42,762 bases of DNA from a virus. The stretch lies in the IMG/VR virus record IMGVR_UViG_3300043411_001592, positions 1 through 42,762 of that record. One strand, written 5' to 3'. Under the pieces are notes generated by a model, which was not told the DNA's origin, made no database searches, and saw nothing but the letters and a program-made list of their open reading frames with translations. Shown piece by piece: positions 8,761 through 16,409 of this stretch; position 1 is the stretch's first letter; each line of letters begins with the position of its first letter. Both the position numbers and the translations under genes were made by a program.

Positions 8761-10170
8761 TTGAACCTCGCGACCATCGGCCGCCGCGTGGAGGAGGCGC
8801 TTCACCACGCCCCCGAAACGCTCTCGTGGAAGACCGAGCTCTACGCAGTCATCGACCGGGTGTACCAGGGCGTGCTGACCTCGCGGAGCTGGCCGTTCCT
8901 GCTCCGCGCCGCGAACATCCCCGCGTTCCCCGACACCGCCATCACCCCCACCCTCGGAACGCTGCCGGCCGACGCGGCGGGGCGGACGATTCAGGAGTCG
9001 GTGGTGGACCTCGCGGATGCGGGGCTGTTCCCGAACGAGGGGGCGAACGATACGGCGCTCCAGTCGTGGCTCGTTGGGGGTGAGCTCCACGTCACCAACG
9101 CCGCCGCGCGCGACTCCCTCACCGCCAACTGGTCGGCGGCGCCGTTCGTCATCGAGCGGGTGAAGGTGAGCGCGACGCTGCCGAAGTTCCACCTCGACCC
9201 CCGCGCGTCGCTGGGCGCCATCGACGGCACCGAGGGCCTGGAGCTGCGGTTCCCTCGCATCCGGCTCCCCACCGACGTGGCCGAGCTGATCTCGGTGCAG
9301 GACGACACCGGCGCGTTCATCCCCGCGGTGAACCCGACCCAGGCGCGGGTGATGGAGCCGATCGACCCGGCCCCGGGCGACCCGAGGGTGTACGCCGAAG
9401 ACGCCGGCTTCGCCAACCGGTTGCCGATCAGCCCCCTCGGGCTCCAGATGGCCCGTCACGACCAGTCGCAGCAGGATTCGATGGTGGTCCGCGACCCGGA
9501 GCACGTCGTGACCTCGTCCGCGTCCGGTACCTGGTCGCCGGGAACGTGGGAGGTGGCGTTGTGCTGGTCGTACAGCGGGCGGTTCGGCCCGCTCACCGAG
9601 CCGCAGACCGTCACCACGCCGGTGAACGGCGCAATCGTCATCAACGGGCTCCCGGTGGTCGACTCCTCGGAAGCGGCGCGGCGCATCGCCATCTTCGTGC
9701 GGAACAAGGCGTCGACGGGGCCCTACTACTACGAGGCGACGGTGTCTGACCCGACCGTCGCCGCCATCACCATCCAGAACCGACTTGCGGCCACGAAGCC
9801 GTGGGAGGCGAGTCGGTATGAGGACGAGGCGGGCCCGTACACGCACATTCACCTCTACCCGCGCCCGAGCCGCTTCCGGATGCTGCGCATCGAGTACCGG
9901 TTCCGGCCGCAGCGCCTCTCCGAGCCGTCCGACACCCCCCTCCTGCCCGAGCAACACCACGAGCTGCTGGTGTGGCTCGCGGTGCAAGAGCTCGCGGCCT
10001 CCGACCAGCAGACGCTGGTGGAGCGGGCGAAGGTGCTCGCCCGGGAGGCGATGAATCGGCTCCTGTCGAAGTACCCCGAGGCGAGGTACCGCATCGTGAA
10101 GGGCCAGGTCGGAGCACGGGGCGATGCGCTGCCCTTCCTGCACGCCGCGAACATCCGGTACATCCCGTGA
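8761..10170 (+). CDS. SU10-like head-tail adaptor protein with an inserted Ig-like domain
   Basis: The start chosen is TTG at 8761, four bases after GGGAGG, because upstream in-frame codons cross the terminator hairpin. This gives 469 residues. The N-terminus (RRVEEALHHAPETLSWKTEL) and the C-terminal helices (LLPEQHHELLVWLAVQELA, ~395-413, then a helix with AREAMNRLLSKYPEARY) match the adaptor ring that joins portal to tail in SU10-like podoviruses. Residues ~246-336 read as an inserted Ig/fibronectin-like beta domain (LCWSYSGRFGPLTEPQTVTT). A GTG at 8749 is an alternative start. The stop overlaps the next gene by four bases. Confidence 0.72.
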   Translation: MNLATIGRRVEEALHHAPETLSWKTELYAVIDRVYQGVLTSRSWPFLLRAANIPAFPDTAITPTLGTLPADAAGRTIQESVVDLADAGLFPNEGANDTALQSWLVGGELHVTNAAARDSLTANWSAAPFVIERVKVSATLPKFHLDPRASLGAIDGTEGLELRFPRIRLPTDVAELISVQDDTGAFIPAVNPTQARVMEPIDPAPGDPRVYAEDAGFANRLPISPLGLQMARHDQSQQDSMVVRDPEHVVTSSASGTWSPGTWEVALCWSYSGRFGPLTEPQTVTTPVNGAIVINGLPVVDSSEAARRIAIFVRNKASTGPYYYEATVSDPTVAAITIQNRLAATKPWEASRYEDEAGPYTHIHLYPRPSRFRMLRIEYRFRPQRLSEPSDTPLLPEQHHELLVWLAVQELAASDQQTLVERAKVLAREAMNRLLSKYPEARYRIVKGQVGARGDALPFLHAANIRYIP

Positions 10171-12134
10171 ACGGCCCCCGCGTCACCGTGGCGCTGACCG
10201 GAATGGACGACCGGCTCAAGCCGGCCGAGGGGTCGTGCGCCTACATCCACGACATGGAGCGCGACGCGGAGGGGGTGTGGCAGCCCGTGGCGGGGACGCT
10301 CGACATCACCACGTTCGGGCCCGGGACCGAGGGCGTGACCGCGCTGCACTGGTTCAACCCGCGTGGCGGCCAGCGGTGGTTGCTCGCGGAGCGCCGGTTC
10401 GACGCGGAGTCGTCCCGCATCGTCTACGCCGACTGGTGGGCCGGCGGGGCGACGGTGATCGCGGAGCGGCGGCGGCTCGACTCGGTGCAGCTCGGGACGC
10501 AGTTCATCGACTTCGGGCGTTGGTGCTACATCCTGTCGCCGGTGGACGGGCTCATCCGGTGGAACGGATTCGAGACGTGGCCGGCCGGCTTCACCACCCC
10601 GCCTGCCCCTCCGCTCGTCGCCGGCCCCGGACAGGGCTTCACCGAGGTCGACCGGGCCGCGAAGGACTACAACACCGTGGGCGGCATCACCGCCGAGCTC
10701 CGCCGCGGTGTCGGTCCCTTCGCCTCCTCCTCCGCCGCGGACGAGTCGTGGTTGTACGGGTACGCCGTGACGCTCGTGAACGACCTCGGGCAGGAGTCGC
10801 CCCCGTCGGCCATCGTGTGGGCGGTCGGCGCCAACGCGGACCCCGACGGCCGGTACCTGGTCCGCCTGTCACTCGCGCGCCCGCCAGCGAACGCCCGAGG
10901 CGTGCGGTGGTGGCGCACCACGAACCTCGCCGGCATCACCACCCCGGCCGGCGGAGCGGACCTGTACCTGCTGCACGAGTCGCCCGCCTGCGGCCCGGTC
11001 GACCTCATCGACCACAAGTCCGACGGCGAGCTCGGGCCCCTGCTGGACCGAGATCAGCTCGGGCCAACGCCTGTCGGGGCTCGTTGTCTGGTGTTCTGGA
11101 ACAGCACCGCGTGGGCCGGCGGGATGCCGGACAACCCGACGCGGATGCAGTACAGCTCCCCGTTGTACGTCGAGCAGTGGCCGACCGAGAACTACCTGGA
11201 GATCGGCTCCGCGCAGACGGGCGGCATCGTGGCGGGCGCGGAGACGGGCCGCGGTCTGGTGGTGTTCAAGGAGGGCGGGGTCTACATCATCCGGGGGAAC
11301 CCCGCGGCCGGCTTCCACGTGGAGGCGGTGGACGAGTCGGTGGGCACCGAGAGCCCGCTGGCGGTGGTGAACGTCCCCTCGGTGGGGCTCCTGTTCCTCG
11401 CCCGCTCCGGACCCCACGCGGTGGTGTCCTCGGGCAACCTGGACGTGCCGTTGCGGGTGGTCCCCCTCGGCGGCCCCGTCGCGCGGTGGTGGCGCCGCAA
11501 GGTCGGGTCGAACCTCCGCGGCGCCCGAGCGGTGTACGACCCCGTGCGCGGTGAGGTGTGGTTCGCGGTCCCCGAGGGCGGCGACCCGGACCCCCGGGTG
11601 GGCATCGTGCTGCACGTAGCCACGGGGGCGTGGAGCGTCCGGGAGGACTGGCCGATCGGCGCGATGACCCACTACCGGGGCCGGACCTTCGTGTCCTCCT
11701 GGGGGAACCCCGGCATCCACGTGCTGACCCGGGCGTCGCGGACGAAGTTCGACGAAGCCATCGCACCTCAGCTCCACTTCGCGGCGCGGTTCGATGTCGA
11801 ACGCCACGTGCACCGAGTCGAGGTCGAGCTCGTTCCCTGGGGCGAGGTGTCGACGGTCGCAGTGGAGACCCGCGGCGACAGCGCTTCGTGGACGGAGCAG
11901 GTGGCCGCGCGCCCGCTCGTCCACCCGAAGCACGACCGGCCGGCGTGGGGCACTGCGCTGTGGGATGCGGCGGCGACGTGGAGCGACTTCGAGCTGTCGC
12001 ACGTTGCGGTGTCCGTGCGCGAGCACTTCGCCCGCCTGTTCGAGACCCGCCTTCTCCTTGGCCGCTCGCGCGTCGTGTCCGCCGCGCTGGTCGTCGGGGA
12101 CACCACCGGTCCGTCCGTTCGGGAGCGCCGATGA
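10167..12134 (+). CDS. Tail nozzle-like (tubular) protein
   Basis: The start is GTG 10167 in a GTGA overlap, giving 655 residues. The sequence is beta-rich and resembles nozzle proteins that extend the channel below the adaptor: repeated blades such as GLVVFKEGGVYIIRG, LLFLARSGPHAVVSS and EVWFAVPEGG are propeller-like, as in T7 gp12 and SU10 nozzles. Residues ~188-274 contain an Ig-like domain (YAVTLVNDLGQESPPS) resembling the insert of the preceding adaptor. The stop overlaps the next ATG by four bases. Function is inferred from position and fold-like pattern. Confidence 0.7.
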   Translation: MNGPRVTVALTGMDDRLKPAEGSCAYIHDMERDAEGVWQPVAGTLDITTFGPGTEGVTALHWFNPRGGQRWLLAERRFDAESSRIVYADWWAGGATVIAERRRLDSVQLGTQFIDFGRWCYILSPVDGLIRWNGFETWPAGFTTPPAPPLVAGPGQGFTEVDRAAKDYNTVGGITAELRRGVGPFASSSAADESWLYGYAVTLVNDLGQESPPSAIVWAVGANADPDGRYLVRLSLARPPANARGVRWWRTTNLAGITTPAGGADLYLLHESPACGPVDLIDHKSDGELGPLLDRDQLGPTPVGARCLVFWNSTAWAGGMPDNPTRMQYSSPLYVEQWPTENYLEIGSAQTGGIVAGAETGRGLVVFKEGGVYIIRGNPAAGFHVEAVDESVGTESPLAVVNVPSVGLLFLARSGPHAVVSSGNLDVPLRVVPLGGPVARWWRRKVGSNLRGARAVYDPVRGEVWFAVPEGGDPDPRVGIVLHVATGAWSVREDWPIGAMTHYRGRTFVSSWGNPGIHVLTRASRTKFDEAIAPQLHFAARFDVERHVHRVEVELVPWGEVSTVAVETRGDSASWTEQVAARPLVHPKHDRPAWGTALWDAAATWSDFELSHVAVSVREHFARLFETRLLLGRSRVVSAALVVGDTTGPSVRERR

Positions 12135-12724
12135 GGTCATGGCCCGTAGACCGCCCCATCGCGGGCGAGTTCGTTGCCCCGCTGGAGCTGAACGCCGAGC
12201 TCGCCGAGCTGTCCGCCTCGGCGCACGACATCGACTACGACAACATCGGCGGCGTCGCCATCATCACCGGGGACAAGGTTGCCGACGGGGCGTGGGGCAA
12301 GGTGTGGACGAAGCCCATCACCTCCGACGGCTCCCTCCGGACGCACACCGCGGGGGACAACCAGGTTCAGGTGTTCGAGCTGCCCAACGACGGGGACACC
12401 GCACCGATGCTGATGGTCGTGGACACCGGGGACTGCGAGCTCGCGCTATCGCTCGGCGCGTGCTGGAGCGCGACGCAGGGTGCCACAGCGGTGCCCATCA
12501 AGCTCTGGCTCGGCATCCGTCTGGATGGGGTGGTCGTGGCCCAGTCGCCGATCGGCTCCCCCATCGCCACCCGCTGCCACCAGCTCATCCGCCAGTCGGT
12601 CCCGGTCGCCGCCGGTCGCCACGTCATCGACGCGGTGTACGGCATCCACGATTCGGGGCTCGCCTCCACCACCGTGGTGCAGTGGCGAGACCGCCGCCTG
12701 ACCGCCCGAGAGGTTGCCCGATGA
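12131..12724 (+). CDS. Beta-rich tail protein, first of three similar genes
   Basis: This 197-residue protein starts in an ATGA overlap with the nozzle gene. An N-terminal helical segment (LELNAELAELSASAHDIDYD) is followed by a beta sandwich-like region with SLGACWSATQGATAVPIKLWLGIRLDGVVV, then a strand-rich end (RHVIDAVYGIHDSG). The helix-then-sandwich layout recurs in the next two genes. It is probably a minor tail or fibre-attachment protein exposed on the virion; no family is recognised. Confidence 0.72.
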   Translation: MRSWPVDRPIAGEFVAPLELNAELAELSASAHDIDYDNIGGVAIITGDKVADGAWGKVWTKPITSDGSLRTHTAGDNQVQVFELPNDGDTAPMLMVVDTGDCELALSLGACWSATQGATAVPIKLWLGIRLDGVVVAQSPIGSPIATRCHQLIRQSVPVAAGRHVIDAVYGIHDSGLASTTVVQWRDRRLTAREVAR

Positions 12725-13362
12725 AGGTCACGATTCCCGTCATCGACCCAGGCGCGGCCCGAGACGTGGCGCCGGTGAACGCGGCGTGGGCCGCCATCGA
12801 AGCCGCGAGCTCGGCGGTCGACGCATACAACCTGGCCGAGGAGGGGCTGGACTTCCGGGCCTTCGCGGCCGACACGTCTGGCTCGCGGCTGGAGCTCATC
12901 ACCGAGACCACGCGGGACACCACCCTCTCTCTCGCCGCCGCGTTCACCACCTTCACGCACAACGCCACGTCGTTTCGTACCGCCTCCCCGCTGGTGACGT
13001 TGCCGGTGAACAGCGCGCTTCGAGTGATCTCCTCCGTGCACTTCCATTCGGTCGACGGCGGCGGCTCCGAGTTCGGCATCCTGGCCGGAACCCAGTTCGG
13101 GATGCGGCACGTGTGGAAGCTGAACGGGGGCGGAACGGCAGTCATCCCCGCGTCCGAGCGCTTCTTCTGGACCGGGGCGCCAGGCGTGACCTCGCACCTT
13201 CACGGGAACGTGCTCATCGAGTCGTGGTTCGTCCCCACCATCCCGACCGCGGTGGAGTGGGTCGAGCTCCAGTACCAGCTCGACATCGCGGATCAGGTGC
13301 GGCCGACGGTGAGCTCTTTCATGGTGGACGTGTTCAAGAACGTCACGGTGGAGGTGAGCTGA
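12721..13362 (+). CDS. Beta-rich tail protein, second of three similar genes
   Basis: This 213-residue protein starts at ATG 12721, overlapping the previous stop by four bases. The N-terminus (PVNAAWAAIEAASSAVDAYN, then LAEEGLDFRAF) is helical and resembles the attachment segment of podovirus fibre proteins. The rest is beta-rich with a LHGNVLIESWFVP segment and ends in FKNVTVEVS. It likely forms a tail spike or collar appendage with its neighbours. No enzymatic motif is apparent. Confidence 0.72.
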   Translation: MKVTIPVIDPGAARDVAPVNAAWAAIEAASSAVDAYNLAEEGLDFRAFAADTSGSRLELITETTRDTTLSLAAAFTTFTHNATSFRTASPLVTLPVNSALRVISSVHFHSVDGGGSEFGILAGTQFGMRHVWKLNGGGTAVIPASERFFWTGAPGVTSHLHGNVLIESWFVPTIPTAVEWVELQYQLDIADQVRPTVSSFMVDVFKNVTVEVS

Positions 13363-14087
13363 TGGGCGTCGTTCTCGCTGACCACGTCGCCGGAACCACG
13401 ATGTCTTGGTCCGACATCCAGGCCAACCTCGACCTCGCGCGTGCGTGGGTGAATGCCATCCCCGTGGCCGACCTGTCGGCCGACGCCATCCGGCGCGAGC
13501 ACCTGGTCCGGCCCGTCATCACCGGGTTCCCGCAGAACGCGATGGTGGGCCCGATGCAGTCGGTGCACCGGCAGCGGCTGTTCACCAACCGCCCCGACCT
13601 CGTGCGGTGGCAGGGGTGGGGCGCCACACCCGACCGGCTCACCGTCCACCCCCCGAGCACGAACAAGCAGACGGGCGTGTGGCGGCTGCCGGTGGGGGCC
13701 ACCATCGACGTTCGGCGAACCAGTCCGAACGTGCTCGCCACGGTGAGCTTCGACGCGAACATTCGGGCGAACACCACGACCCCCATCTACTACCCGGACG
13801 GCGCGGGCGGAGGGAACGCGGGCGGGCACTTCGCCCTTCACTGGTTCGAGTTCGCGACCGGGGTGGACAACGAGATCCCGATGTCCGCCCGGTACGTGTC
13901 GCCGCTCGACGCGGCGCCTGGCACGACGCTTTCGAACTACATCGACGACATCCACTGCTTCGCGTCTCGCCAGTTCGACCCCCCGGGGACCTTCCAGCTC
14001 CAGCTCTGCTATCACCCGGACCGCGACCCGACGGTGGTAGATCAGATAGACTTGGCGAAGATTGAGCTTTCCATCGAGGTGTACTGA
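13362..14087 (+). CDS. Beta-rich tail protein, third of three similar genes
   Basis: This 241-residue protein starts in a TGATG overlap. Its N-terminal helix (WSDIQANLDLARAWVNAIP) and following DAIRREHLVRP segment look like a virion-binding domain. The C-terminal two thirds is a beta sandwich (HFALHWFEFATGVDNEIPMS, GTFQLQLCYHPD) ending in KIELSIEVY, much like the end of the previous protein. It is probably a structural appendage. The shared design suggests duplication within this locus. Confidence 0.72.
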   Translation: MGVVLADHVAGTTMSWSDIQANLDLARAWVNAIPVADLSADAIRREHLVRPVITGFPQNAMVGPMQSVHRQRLFTNRPDLVRWQGWGATPDRLTVHPPSTNKQTGVWRLPVGATIDVRRTSPNVLATVSFDANIRANTTTPIYYPDGAGGGNAGGHFALHWFEFATGVDNEIPMSARYVSPLDAAPGTTLSNYIDDIHCFASRQFDPPGTFQLQLCYHPDRDPTVVDQIDLAKIELSIEVY

Positions 14088-14755
14088 TGGACCCCGTGAC
14101 CTTGTCCCTCCTCATCGCCGGCGGCCTCGGGACCACGCAGGGCGTGATCTCCAGCTTCCAGAACAACGCCGAGCAGAAGCGGAACCGTGAGCAGCTCGAC
14201 GAGTTGCTCGCGGCCGAGAAGTCCGGGAAGATGGGCCTCACCGGCGCCGAGCAGCAGCAGATGTCGAACGAGCTCGTGTCGCCCATCCAGTCGGCGACCA
14301 CGGCGATGCGGACGCGCGCCGAGCAGGCGCAGGCCGCGATGGGGAACACCAGCGGCGCCAACCTGGCGCGGCTGCGCGAGGAGCAGACCCGCGCCGTCTC
14401 CGGTGCGCAGCAGGCGGCAGCGGGCCAGGTGCAGGCCGCCGACCTGGCCGCGCAGCAGCGGCAGCGGAACGAGCTGGAGCAGCGGCTCGCGCTCAAGAGC
14501 GCGATGCGTCGTGACGACGTGAACGCCATCCTGGGCGGGGTGTCCGCCGTCGCTGGCCCGTTGGGCGGGCTCGCCGGGGCTCCGCCCGGCACCAACCAGC
14601 TCTCCGGGATGTTCGGGCAGGCGTTCACTGGCGCCGAGAAGTCGCAGCTCGCAGACTTCAACGCCCAGAACCCCGGCGTCATCGACGACATCGTGAACGA
14701 GATCCTCTCGGGCAGCGCCACCGGCAACGGCTCGACCGCGGCGGGGGTGGTCTGA
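14087..14755 (+). CDS. Putative internal virion (ejected) protein, coiled coil
   Basis: This 222-residue protein has a hydrophobic N-terminus (LSLLIAGGLGTTQGVISSF), a long Gln/Ala-rich coiled coil (residues ~30-145, e.g. TRAVSGAQQAAAGQVQAADL) and a glycine-rich hydrophobic segment (ILGGVSAVAGPLGGLAG). This resembles small internal head proteins such as T7 gp14 that enter the envelope during DNA ejection. It overlaps both neighbours by one base, and lies before two larger candidates for the same complex. The role is inferred. Confidence 0.68.
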   Translation: MDPVTLSLLIAGGLGTTQGVISSFQNNAEQKRNREQLDELLAAEKSGKMGLTGAEQQQMSNELVSPIQSATTAMRTRAEQAQAAMGNTSGANLARLREEQTRAVSGAQQAAAGQVQAADLAAQQRQRNELEQRLALKSAMRRDDVNAILGGVSAVAGPLGGLAGAPPGTNQLSGMFGQAFTGAEKSQLADFNAQNPGVIDDIVNEILSGSATGNGSTAAGVV

Positions 14756-16389
14756 TGGCCGCCCCGCAGCAGCTCGGCGGCTCGGACCTCTCGGGGCTCG
14801 GGCTGTTCTACGTCCCGCCCACCGAGGTCCCGAACATCGCGGCGGCGTTCATCGCGAACTACACCGCCACCCGGGTGCCGTGGGCGGCGGAGGTGTTCAA
14901 GCGGCGGCTCGCGGCCCTCGACCCGACCGCCCGCAACGCCGCGCTGGTGCGGCTGCAGGAGGCCCGGAACAAGCTGGTTGCCGAGATGGCGGCCGACCAG
15001 CGCAACGCCGAGCGCATCGGCGCGGACAAGGGCATCGAGGCCGCCCGGGTGCTCCAGACCATCATCCAGGCGAAGGCGAAGGAGCAGGAGACCTTCGGTG
15101 GCATCGCCGAGGCGAACATCCAGGCGCAGACGGAGGCGCTCAAGGCGCGGCAGATCAGCAGCGGCGCCGCGAAGCGCATCGCCGCCGACATCGACCGCGC
15201 CAAGTCCGCCGCGGACTACCAGCTGTCGCAGCTCGGCAACAACCCGGACCCGGCGGCCGTCGCCGAGGTGATGTCCGGGTACCACCAGACCATCCGCAAC
15301 GCGCGGAAGGCGATGGAGACCGAGCAGCTGGACGCCGGCGAGAAGGACGCCATCGGCGACATGGTGACCGGCCAGACCTGGGCAGACCCGGGGGTTGCGG
15401 AGAAGGCCGGGCTCATCCATGATGCGTACTTCCAGCCGTCCGAGCGGGGTGAGACCCGGTCGTTCGGGGTGGGTCGGCTCAACGTCGAGCAGGCCGGAGA
15501 CGACGCCATCAGCTTCCTCATGCGTTCGCGTGGAGCCGACGGCGGCAGCGGCGGGGCTTCTTCGGTCGATTCTTCCCCCCAGCCCGCGCCGTCGGTTCCA
15601 CGTTCGCCCCCCTCCGCCGCGCCTGCGACCCCGAACCCATCGCCTGCTCCTGGGGTGACTGGTGGTCAGGCGGGGGGTGGGCCACGGGCCGACACCACCC
15701 GCACCGCGGCCGCCCGGCCGTCCGACGTGTACTCGCGCGAGCTCGCACGCATCGACGAGCTGATGAACGAGGTGAAGTCCGGCGAGGACGGGCCGTTCGG
15801 GCAGCTCGGCGGCTTCACCGACCCGTTGTACGGGCTCGACCAGCGGAAGCCCCGCCGCGAGAAGGCGGAGCCCGTGCTTCGGGAGAAGCGGAAGGGCCCG
15901 TCTCTGGCGTTCGCCGCGCTCAAGCCGAAGCCGAAGCCGGTGGAGCCCGAGGCCGACCTGGACACCCTGGCGGACGAGGTCAGTCCAAACTCGTACTCGG
16001 TGAGTTCGAAGTCCACCGTCGCCTACGACGGAGGCATCGGCGACGCCGAGCCGAAGCCGAAGCCGAAGCGCGCCCCGTCCGTCCCGCCGGCGCCGTCGAT
16101 GTGGGACGAGGCGATGCTGCTCGAACAGTTCCTGCCAGACAAGGCCCAGCCGCTGCCGGACGAGGAACGGCAGAAGCTCCACGACCGGTTGCAGCAGAGC
16201 CACGCCCAGCCGCTGCCGGACGAGGAACGGCAGAAGCTCCACGACCGGTTGCAGCAGAGCCACGCCCAGCCGCTGCCGGACGAGGAACGGCAGAAGCTCC
16301 ACGACCGGTTGCAGCAGAGCCATGAGATGCTCTCCGAGGAAGACCTCGACGAGCTTGAGGGCAAGGCCCCGGCGAAGAAGAAGCGGTAA
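14755..16389 (+). CDS. Putative internal virion protein with a triplicated 20-residue repeat
   Basis: This 544-residue protein has an N-terminal helical coiled coil (to ~residue 240) and a Pro/Ser/Ala-rich linker (~260-320). Its C-terminal half is charged and Lys/Pro-rich, with three identical 20-residue repeats (AQPLPDEERQKLHDRLQQSH) at 464-523. The protein ends KAPAKKKR. It follows a gp14-like protein and precedes the 1773-residue protein, so an ejection-complex role analogous to T7 gp15 is plausible by position. No lytic transglycosylase motif is apparent. The repeats look recently amplified. Confidence 0.68.
   Translation: MAAPQQLGGSDLSGLGLFYVPPTEVPNIAAAFIANYTATRVPWAAEVFKRRLAALDPTARNAALVRLQEARNKLVAEMAADQRNAERIGADKGIEAARVLQTIIQAKAKEQETFGGIAEANIQAQTEALKARQISSGAAKRIAADIDRAKSAADYQLSQLGNNPDPAAVAEVMSGYHQTIRNARKAMETEQLDAGEKDAIGDMVTGQTWADPGVAEKAGLIHDAYFQPSERGETRSFGVGRLNVEQAGDDAISFLMRSRGADGGSGGASSVDSSPQPAPSVPRSPPSAAPATPNPSPAPGVTGGQAGGGPRADTTRTAAARPSDVYSRELARIDELMNEVKSGEDGPFGQLGGFTDPLYGLDQRKPRREKAEPVLREKRKGPSLAFAALKPKPKPVEPEADLDTLADEVSPNSYSVSSKSTVAYDGGIGDAEPKPKPKRAPSVPPAPSMWDEAMLLEQFLPDKAQPLPDEERQKLHDRLQQSHAQPLPDEERQKLHDRLQQSHAQPLPDEERQKLHDRLQQSHEMLSEEDLDELEGKAPAKKKR
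16144..16323 (+). repeat. Three perfect 60-bp tandem repeats inside a virion gene
   Basis: Units lie at 16144-16203, 16204-16263 and 16264-16323. They are identical in DNA except for one silent CAC to CAT at the very end. They encode 20-residue helical units and keep the frame. Identity at synonymous sites points to recent duplication. Confidence 0.95.
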
Positions 16390-16409
16390 GCTGTGGACGG
16401 AGGGCCCGA

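Noticed and set aside
16144-16323. 60-bp repeats as a CRISPR array
   Set aside because: The units are contiguous with no spacers and preserve a reading frame inside a gene.
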